From positions 1 through 22,653 of the forward strand of contig BQKZ01006559.1 in the NCBI GenBank assembly GCA_036244855.1: 22,653 nt of DNA, in the 5' to 3' direction. Both the position numbers and the translations under genes were made by a program. The DNA is from Temnopleurus reevesii. Lineage: Eukaryota; Echinodermata; Echinoidea; Temnopleuroida; Temnopleuridae. The notes under the pieces are model-generated. The model saw nothing but the letters and a program-made list of their open reading frames with translations. It was not told the DNA's origin and ran no database searches. Below, in pieces: positions 19,201 to 22,653 of the stretch. The stretch's first letter is position 1; each line of letters opens with the position of its first letter.

Positions 19201-22159
19201 AGAAAGGGATGAATAGATTAAATACAGGGTAGATTAAATAGATTAAACAGATAAAATAAGTCAGTATCATACTAAATTGAAAACTTAAACAAATTTTTAT
19301 TCAGAACCATCACCTACTTTGCATAATGATTGCAATATTTTATAGATAACATGGATTTACCATTCTTCAGCCTATGTCAATATTTGTTTCTTGTCTGGTG
19401 TTAACTTATTGAACAATGGTTGTCATGTAGAGTCAAGCTATTCGCCTGATAGGCCAAACCAATAAAGATATGATTGATGATCAAGTATGTATTATCATTA
19501 TTGGATTTTTACGAGGAAGAATATGACTCATTTGAACAGAATTGTACACTGCGCTCTTCATTTTAGTTGCATTAACTTTTGAAAAAATACAAGAATCTGA
19601 TTTTAATGGTACACATGATTATGTCATCTGTAAATATATTGAACATTTTTAGGATTATTGTTTCCATTTAATTAACTTAAACACCAGGAATGCCCTATAG
19701 TATTGCTCTTAAAATCATCATTATGAGGCAGATATAGTTCAATCGTTAATACCGGTTACTGGTAGGAATACCACATAACTACGTTCTTTGGCAAGAAATA
19801 CGCATAAATTTAAATATGTTAGTAAACTGGCCAATAATGATGTTTGAACATTTCGATACACAATATAAAACCTGTATTGTCCTTTTTGTTTGACACTACT
19901 GATGTTTCACAAAAAAAATCTTTGAATCCCTTGTCATTTGCTCATCCCCTTCTTGAATAAGTGGAACCAGGCACCCAATGTACAACCAGAAGTCAGTGGG
20001 GTATTGTCATCATGATGGTGTGATCCACATTTTTATTGTGTTATGTGTACATTTGAATTGAGACAATTGAGATATAAGACTTTCAAACCTTATGAATCGC
20101 TATCAGTGCGAGTACATTTATATAATTATGCTACATGTATACTTATTCTATTTTTTCAGAGGTTGGAAGTTACCCCTGAATGGTGTGCCACGAACATTGA
20201 GAAGTATGAACCTAACCAGGAATTCAGAGATCAGAGGATTCTCACCATGGACGGTAAGAAATATTGTTTTAGTAATAACCAAAAACAATAATAATAATGA
20301 TAATAGATGCAATTTATATAGTGCACTAATCCACTCTGCTGAGTGCTCAAGGTGCTTTGCATTATTACCGTGGTTTTAGCCCAGCATACACCAGCTGGTC
20401 GTTTAGTTGGTTTTATTTCCCGTAAAGTGAAAAGCAACTCAAAATCCAGAGAAAGTCAATATAAATGAATATACTAGTAAGGAAAATAATGTCATGGGTC
20501 GAATTCGAATGTACGACCCTTGGGTTGAAAGGCAGGGGTCAGAACCACTACACGATGACACCTCCTATACGTTAATTAAAACAAACATATTTCATACTGC
20601 GGCACAGCTACAGTTAAATATGCACAATAATCCAGATTTACTACAGATAAGGATGATGTTGTGAAACACCAAAAATTTGGAATAATGACTTTAGCCATTT
20701 CAAAACTGACTGTATTTTGAATGGGAACTATAATAATCTATGCAAGGAAAATTGCATTAGAATGATTTATTATTGCTATTGTTTTTTTTTATTATTGTTA
20801 TTATGACATTATTTTTGTATTTAGCTTCTTTGTCTTAATTTGTCTTAAATGAAATGGAACATGATTAGTGGCTATTTTTGTACAATTATGAAATTGTTTG
20901 ACTGTGATTTTGTTGCACAATCATTTTGGTAATGCTTTTGATTTATTCTGAATGTATGTTGAAGAGAAGAAATCTAAAGATTGAAAGTTATCTTTTTAAT
21001 TACTAATTTGCCAACTGTATGCCTATCATTTGTACTATTACGTGTATTAGTGGTTATTGATCAGTATTTGCATATTTCAGTTCATCAGAGTGCATGAAAC
21101 TTTCTGTATAGAAAAAAATAAAATGTATTTTTTTTAATTCTCTGTTTTTATTCCTTTCCCTTCAGGTTTTTTCTTGTTTATGATTGGACCAAATGGACTC
21201 GTCTTTATTCCATTGCATAGCTCGAGTGTATCAAGATATGAAGCAACTATTGGCCTACTACTTCATCAATTCATCTCATACAATACAATGATTTCTTCGC
21301 TCTCTAATTTTTTTCTTCAGGTTTCTTCTTATTTATGATTGGACCAAATGGACTTGTTTTCAATCCATTCCATAGCTCAGTGTATCAAGACATGAAACAG
21401 CCTTTGGCTCACTACTTCATAAATTCTTCTCATAACACGTAAGTATATAGAGCCAAAAAGCATTCCCTGAAGAGAATCATAGTTTTACTACTTTGGGGGA
21501 TAAGTCATTGGATTGTGCTCATAGCACAACTGTATTGACAGGAGTTAGATTTGGTATTGCATTTAATTCATTTAATTTTAGAGATAGGTTAATTGAAAAT
21601 TGTCTTCCAATTCAGGGATTCTGGAACATTTTATAATGATCAGGATGAAGTGTCATCTGAATAAATTTTTTGAATAGTTTATTTTTGGAAAACTCAGCTG
21701 CATGTTTGTAAATACTGGAATATCAGATCAGGGGCCTGTAACATAAAAGAGATGCAATTAATTTTGCAATTAATTGCCTCTCTTTGGTACACATTTTGCC
21801 ATTGACTTACGATAAATATTCATTGTAAGTTTAATTGCATCTTTTATTTTACAGGCCCCAGGTGTATAATTATGTGAAAATATCGTGGTAAATGTTATAA
21901 TTTAGTCCATCAAGAGAGCAGAAGGCTCACATGTTACCCTTTTAAGGTATAATTTGTTGATAATGCACTCTTAGTAATAACCCTTTTACCCATCTGAATA
22001 TGATTGGCCAGCCACTATACAATGTATGTTTAGCAATGCCTTGCAAATATAACTGTGTTTCACTTCACTCCAGATATTTGCTTGAAGATCAGCTGAGAGG
22101 ACCAAGCAGTACAGAAGCCTACATCAGTGCACTCCAGAGAGGATGCAGATGTGTAGAAT
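4094..22159 (+). CDS. PLCD: Phospholipase C delta, partial gene (EF-hands to start of X domain), 6-7 exons
   Basis: Joined exons 4094-4223, 9912-10039, 17725-17791, (19431-19484), 20160-20253, 21321-21438 and 22074-22159 give about 207 codons without the optional cassette, or 225 with it, and no stop. The order is canonical EF-hand, degenerate EF region, linker and start of the PLC X domain, as in PLC-delta. The family cleaves PIP2 into IP3 and diacylglycerol at the plasma membrane and needs calcium. Visible motifs are [21 protein letters not shown] and RGCRC. Rat PLC-delta1 His311, Asn312 and Glu341 align to SSHNT and to the last Glu of exon 22074-22159. Introns are GT-AG with matching phases. 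The N-terminal PH domain and the remainder of X, Y and C2 are not in the window. Spacing and sequence look closest to PLC-delta4, but invertebrates usually have one delta gene, so I do not assign a paralogue. Confidence 0.93.
4224..6132. other. Intron sequence, no gene seen
   Basis: AT-rich intron after the first EF exon, with a T run at 6107-6118. A 27-nt block at 5456-5482 has splice-like borders but no family support. Confidence 0.7.
6133..6726. mobile_element. Long foldback MITE, about 590 bp with arms of about 250 bp
   Basis: The left end gttaaagggtaactacactc and the right end (complement gttaaaggggacttacaccc) are inverted copies. Further inverted pairs lie inside: aagatgaacaaactgaaaat with the complement of 6650-6670, acgaattttcaaagtt with the complement of 6603-6618, and catggagaactctccattcg with the complement of 6507-6527. 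The whole element could fold into one long stem. There is no transposase and no clear target duplication. The right end coincides with the start of the duplicated segment. Confidence 0.8.
7256..7710. mobile_element. Two tandem MITE-like units (GGGACCT...CAGGCCC family), first duplicated copy
   Basis: Unit one (7256-7378) and unit two (7555-7710) both begin cct(c/a)agaaagtttc and atcacagggacc, then cataaaagagatacgat. Both have catagacttacgatt and a 3' end aattgta(t/a)ccttta. Unit two is longer and ends ccaggccc. The two halves of unit two are roughly inverted (complement of the right end: gggcctggaacataaaggat). The 7379 MITE lies between the units. The same pair recurs without that MITE at 8988-9264. 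Confidence 0.65.
7379..7554. mobile_element. MITE with TTA target duplication, PIF/Harbinger-like, absent from the second copy
   Basis: The ends are gggggtgttgctca and tgagcaacaccctc (13 of 14 bases inverted match), flanked by TTA at 7376-7378 and 7555-7557. The duplicated segment has an undisturbed single TTA at 9103-9105, so the insertion and its 3-base target duplication are directly visible. Subterminal motifs caactgcaactt and caattgcaactt extend the foldback. The reverse-strand ORF across it has no recognisable product. Confidence 0.9.
8364..8435 (+). pseudogene. PLCD: Truncated duplicate of the second EF-hand exon, cut at an assembly N
   Basis: After the acceptor ctccacatttcag the sequence is base-for-base the same as the first 72 bases of the complete exon at 9912, coding VVNTQATTT through GESEF, 24 codons. 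It then stops at GAATTC (8430-8435) and a single N at 8436. It has no donor and is part of the 6709-8435 copy of a larger duplication. I read it as the end of a clone or contig from one haplotype, not as a second exon. A gene predictor could wrongly include it, because 72 is a multiple of three. Confidence 0.8.
8436..8436. other. Single-N contig join inside duplicated exon
   Basis: One undetermined base follows GAATTC in the truncated exon copy, and sequence homologous to 6709 onward begins immediately after it. The sequence jumps back about 1.7 kb, so the N stands for a contig boundary and not for one missing base. Confidence 0.85.
8988..9264. mobile_element. Same two MITE-like units in the second duplicated copy
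   Basis: Unit one (8988-9105) and unit two (9106-9264) correspond to 7256-7710 without the 176-base insertion. Unit two ends ttacaggcccc, closer to the family end seen at 21859 than the first copy, which has ttccaggccc. Overlapping ORFs on both strands here reflect the inverted structure. Confidence 0.65.
9912..10039 (+). CDS. PLCD: PLC-delta exon: second EF-hand region
   Basis: The acceptor is atctccacatttcag and the donor is AAAAA|gtaagt. The 128 nt leave two bases of a Lys codon, which the next exon completes with G. The protein runs from [15 protein letters not shown] through [17 protein letters not shown] to FKK. The part around EFVEFY and the basic RR match the second EF-hand and following helix of PLC-delta (EEFVQFYKALTKR in delta4). 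The stretch between LFQ and SEF is longer and more basic than in vertebrate delta forms and lacks a normal calcium loop. It follows the first EF exon in phase 0. This is the intact copy of the exon duplicated at 8364. Confidence 0.9.
10098..10314. repeat. Long near-perfect hairpin, arms of about 100 bp, loop 11 bp
   Basis: The left arm 10098-10197 (agttgaggactctgtgtt onward to acccctc) pairs with the right arm 10209-10314, ending aacacagagtcctcaact. The loop is ttatcgtggca. Pairing is nearly continuous through the outer 70 bases and has mismatches near the loop. Because it is palindromic, both strands have an ORF giving similar peptides rich in Cys and Thr, which explains the two overlapping ORFs and argues against coding. 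It begins 58 bases after the donor of the second EF exon. It may be a MITE; no target duplication was found. Confidence 0.85.
10315..11462. other. Intron sequence, no gene seen
   Basis: Unremarkable AT-rich sequence between the hairpin and the first GCTTGCC repeat. No exon or repeat recognised. Confidence 0.6.
11463..11664. repeat. Interspersed repeat, GCTTGCC family copy 1
   Basis: It shares with 15740-15925 the blocks aacacaaag, ttcttgac, cctaaagcttgcc, gaggcttgcccgacatagca, taatgtatgcaa, gattcca, tagtcttatt and aatttgaata. The 3' half (ggaataccacctaacta and ggcaagaaa) is also in the copy at 19750. No coding potential and no clear terminal repeats. Confidence 0.7.
11665..13764. other. Intron sequence, rich in TACATGTA
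   Basis: Seven exact TACATGTA sites lie here (12055, 12503, 12688, 12718, 13025, 13293, 13532). Short ORFs are not supported. Several A and T runs at 13140-13220. Confidence 0.6.
13765..13915. repeat. Repeat-like block with recurring GTGGCCAC motif
   Basis: tctatagtggccatccac, gagtggccactgtagcagg and gtggcccatataggcc occur in sequence, separated by similar spacers and with a tatacagg motif. This internal repetition resembles dispersed repeats of marine invertebrate genomes, but only one copy is present here. Confidence 0.4.
13916..15078. other. Intron sequence, no gene seen
   Basis: AT-rich intron. No exon, RNA or repeat family recognised. Confidence 0.6.
15079..15294. mobile_element. MITE with CAGAGCTGCCAAC terminal inverted repeats
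   Basis: It begins cagagctgccaac (15079-15091) and ends gttggcagctctg (15282-15294), a perfect 13-base inverted repeat over 216 bases. The interior repeats taggat several times and is AT-rich. CAG-type ends suggest a hAT derivative, but I could not find an 8-base target duplication. No coding capacity. Confidence 0.8.
15740..15925. repeat. Interspersed repeat, GCTTGCC family copy 2
   Basis: It matches 11463-11664 through most of its length. It carries one additional 12-base unit in the gcttgcccgag / gcttgcctgag tract. A 135-codon reverse ORF (15555-15962) crosses it, has no recognisable domain, and is probably chance. Confidence 0.7.
15926..17724. other. Intron sequence, no gene seen
   Basis: It contains a purine-rich tract near 16635-16680 and a G run at 17217-17230. 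A 115-codon ORF at 17328-17675 has no domain and does not join the nearby exon. Confidence 0.6.
17725..17791 (+). CDS. PLCD: PLC-delta exon: third EF-hand segment
   Basis: The acceptor is gtctgtataaacag and the donor is AAG|gtatat. The 67 nt supply the last base of the split Lys codon and then 22 codons, [22 protein letters not shown]. This matches the family segment that reads as a short Ser/Gly/Asp turn, then a Leu/Phe-rich helix and EEQK (LLEFLDFLQEEQK in PLC-delta4). It ends in phase 0, which fits either the possible 54-nt cassette at 19431 or a direct splice to 20160. The intron before it is 7.7 kb, the longest complete one in the window. Confidence 0.9.
17792..18494. other. Intron sequence, no gene seen
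   Basis: It has a T/A-rich low-complexity tract at 17810-17865. A 96-codon ORF (18212-18502) has no recognisable motif. Confidence 0.6.
18495..18650. repeat. Two-unit tandem repeat, period 81
   Basis: gtgcataaaatttgcatct starts at 18495 and at 18576. Each unit continues with cattgat/catattga, tttcaa(a/g)at, tctagg and gccaag/accaag. Units are about 80 percent alike by eye. Confidence 0.7.
18651..19430. other. Intron sequence, no gene seen
   Basis: AT-rich intron with only the short AGATTAAA tract described separately. Confidence 0.6.
19211..19258. repeat. Short AGATTAAA repeat tract
   Basis: agattaaa recurs about four times with short spacers (atagattaaatacagg, tagattaaat, agattaaaca, agataaaa). 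Confidence 0.5.
19431..19484 (+). CDS. PLCD: Possible 54-nt cassette exon of PLC-delta (phase 0-0)
   Basis: An open 18-codon block, [18 protein letters not shown], lies between an AG acceptor (tgtcatgtag) and a good donor (CAA|gtatgt). It is phase 0 on both sides, so it can be included or skipped without changing frame. The donor is strong but the pyrimidine tract before the acceptor is poor. If it is skipped, the number of residues from EEQ to YEP is 19, the same as in human PLC-delta4. If included, it adds 18 residues to the EF-to-X linker. It may be an alternative exon, a lineage-specific insertion, or a chance pair of splice signals. No family homology supports it. Confidence 0.35.
19750..19838. 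repeat. Interspersed repeat, GCTTGCC family copy 3 (3' part only)
   Basis: ggaataccacataactacgt, ggcaagaaatacgcataaat and agtaaac match the 3' half of 11463-11664. The gcttgcc part is absent. Confidence 0.65.
20160..20253 (+). CDS. PLCD: PLC-delta exon: EF-hand to X-domain linker
   Basis: The acceptor has an excellent pyrimidine tract (ttctattttttcag) and the donor is ACG|gtaaga. The 94 nt code [20 protein letters not shown] through RILTMD plus the first base of a Gly codon. Family landmarks are the Thr-x-Glu near the start, the I-x-x-Y/F-E-P motif, and the end at a D-G pair just before the hydrophobic strand that opens the X-domain region. It joins in phase to the exon at 21321 (G+GT makes Gly). 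A reverse-oriented SINE begins less than 30 bases beyond its donor. Confidence 0.93.
20281..20565 (-). mobile_element. tRNA-derived SINE, reverse copy after the linker exon
   Basis: On the minus strand the head reads ggaggtgtcatcgtgtagtg, with A box complement 20545-20555 and a B box complement at 20501-20511 that has drifted from consensus. The far end has the family 3' part (complement of atttatatagtgcac) and an ATA/ATG microsatellite tail at 20287-20305. It starts less than 30 bases downstream of the exon donor at 20254. Several short ORFs across it are by-products. Confidence 0.78.
20566..21165. other. Intron sequence, no gene seen
   Basis: AT-rich, with TTATTATTG-type low complexity at 20770-20812 and a pyrimidine tract serving the acceptor at 21165. 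Confidence 0.6.
21166..21283 (+). pseudogene. PLCD: Decayed tandem duplicate of the X-domain entry exon
   Basis: After a strong acceptor (ttcctttcccttcag) this stretch matches the exon at 21321-21438 at about 86 percent of bases by my hand alignment. It begins [14 protein letters not shown] like the good exon. It has one extra G at 21224, which shifts the frame in the middle. The donor position reads catacaatac instead of cataacacgt, so there is no GT, and the Asn of SSHNT is lost. Read through, the shifted frame is open until a stop inside the next exon. About 11 of 16 substitutions are synonymous when the original frame is followed, so the copy may once have been under selection. The two copies are separated by only about 40 bases. 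The 3' limit is approximate. Confidence 0.82.
21321..21438 (+). CDS. PLCD: PLC-delta exon: entry to catalytic X domain with first catalytic His
   Basis: The acceptor is aatttttttcttcag and the donor AC|gtaagt. The 118 nt complete the Gly codon from 20253 and code [20 protein letters not shown], then [13 protein letters not shown] and INSSHNT. The SSHNT motif carries the His (21431-21433) that aligns with catalytic His311 of rat PLC-delta1 and the Asn (21434-21436) that aligns with calcium ligand Asn312. These residues are intact, which suggests an active enzyme. The last Thr codon is split and completed by A at 22074. The upstream near-copy at 21166 lacks a donor, so this exon is the functional one. 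Confidence 0.94.
21731..21859. mobile_element. MITE with GGGGCCTGTAACATAAAA ends
   Basis: The left end is ggggcctgtaacataaaaga. The right end is its near-inverse, complement ggggcctgtaaaataaaaga. Inside, gcaattaa pairs with ttaattgc. The middle (tctctttggtacac and cattgacttacgat) matches the longer unit at 7555-7710, so all belong to one family. It lies in the intron between the two X-domain exons. Confidence 0.8.
22074..22159 (+). CDS. PLCD: PLC-delta exon: X domain, calcium-ligand Glu at its end
   Basis: The acceptor is tttcacttcactccag and the donor GAAT|gtaagt. The 86 nt complete the Thr codon and give 28 codons, [20 protein letters not shown] then QRGCRCVE, plus one base. This is the most conserved part of the gene: PLC-delta1 has [16 protein letters not shown] and RGCRC at the same positions. 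Counting from SSHNT, the last Glu (22156-22158) aligns with calcium ligand Glu341 of rat PLC-delta1. The next exon, which should carry Asp343 and the WDG motif, lies beyond the window. A GAT-rich satellite begins within a few bases after the donor. Confidence 0.94.
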
Positions 22160-22162
22160 GTA

Positions 22163-22484
22163 AGTGATGTGGTGATGATGACGATGATTATGTTGATGAG
22201 AATGATGGTGGTGATGATGATGATGGTTATTGTGATGTTGTTGTTTTGTTGATGTTAGTAGAGGTGATGATGGTGTTGATTTAGGAGGATGAGGCTGAGG
22301 AACTTCAGTAAGATTAAGTAGGGAATGGTGATGATGGTGATGATGATGATGATGATGATGCTGATGCTGATGAGGATGATGATGATGATGATGATGATGT
22401 TGGTGATGGCGGTGGTGGTGATGATGATGATGATGATGATGATAATGATGATGATGATGATGATGATAATGATGATAATGATTG

Positions 22485-22515
<31 letters not shown>

Positions 22516-22577
22516 GGTAATGATGATGATGATATAGCTGAGGATGATGATGACGATGATGATGATGATGCTGATGC

Positions 22578-22609
<32 letters not shown>

Positions 22610-22653
22610 TTGGTGATGGCGGTGGTGGTGATGATGATGATGATGATGATGAT
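22163..22653. repeat. GAT/ATG microsatellite with 210-bp higher-order period
   Basis: From just after the exon donor to the window end the sequence is mostly GAT repeats with interruptions. The interruption series ctgatgctga ... ttggtgatggcggtggtgg occurs at 22361-22420 and again, 210 bases on, at 22571-22630. The Met-rich ORF at 22325-22537 is a product of the repeat and not a gene. The tract continues beyond the window. Confidence 0.95.

Noticed and set aside
22325..22537. 70-residue Met-rich ORF
   Set aside because: Translation of an ATG-phase microsatellite.
1..22653. CRISPR arrays, prokaryotic operons, viral genes
   Set aside because: None seen. Introns, SINEs and MITEs show eukaryotic nuclear DNA, and the GAT array lacks spacer structure.

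Overview
This is animal nuclear DNA. It is AT-rich, has long introns, carries two single-N joins, and is full of short non-autonomous transposons (MITEs and tRNA-derived SINEs). No prokaryotic, viral or organellar genes are visible. The one gene I can support is the middle part of a phosphoinositide-specific phospholipase C of the delta class (PLC-delta), on the + strand. The protein resembles vertebrate PLC-delta4 and delta1. Repeat content and apparent high heterozygosity suggest a marine deuterostome, most likely a sea urchin. The species is inference.

Layout. 1-4076 is upstream intron or flank with no recognisable exon: a TWA-target MITE family (311, 1618), two SINEs (1265, 2369) and a reverse SINE (3777-4045) that ends just before the first exon. 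4094-4223 codes a canonical calcium-binding EF-hand. 9912-10039 codes the second EF-hand region, and a truncated copy of this exon lies at 8364-8435. 17725-17791 is the third EF exon. 19431-19484 is a possible 54-nt cassette. 20160-20253 is the EF-to-X linker. 21321-21438 and 22074-22159 are the start of the catalytic X domain and carry the residues matching His311, Asn312 and Glu341 of rat PLC-delta1. A decayed duplicate of the first X exon lies at 21166-21283. The window ends in a long GAT microsatellite. The PH domain and the rest of X, Y and C2 must lie outside.

All exon junctions agree in phase, and the joined product reads EF-hands, then linker, then X domain without a stop. The enzyme class hydrolyses PIP2 to IP3 and diacylglycerol in a calcium-dependent way at the plasma membrane.

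The most interesting points are: (i) a 1.5-1.7 kb near-identical duplication around the N at 8436, whose first copy stops exactly at an EcoRI site and whose two copies differ by a 176-bp MITE, which looks like two haplotypes placed in tandem by assembly; (ii) a tandemly duplicated X-domain exon whose differences are mostly synonymous but which has a frameshift and no splice donor; (iii) a possible extra cassette that breaks the normal family spacing; (iv) several long hairpin elements inside introns. I found no evidence of a wholly new biological system.
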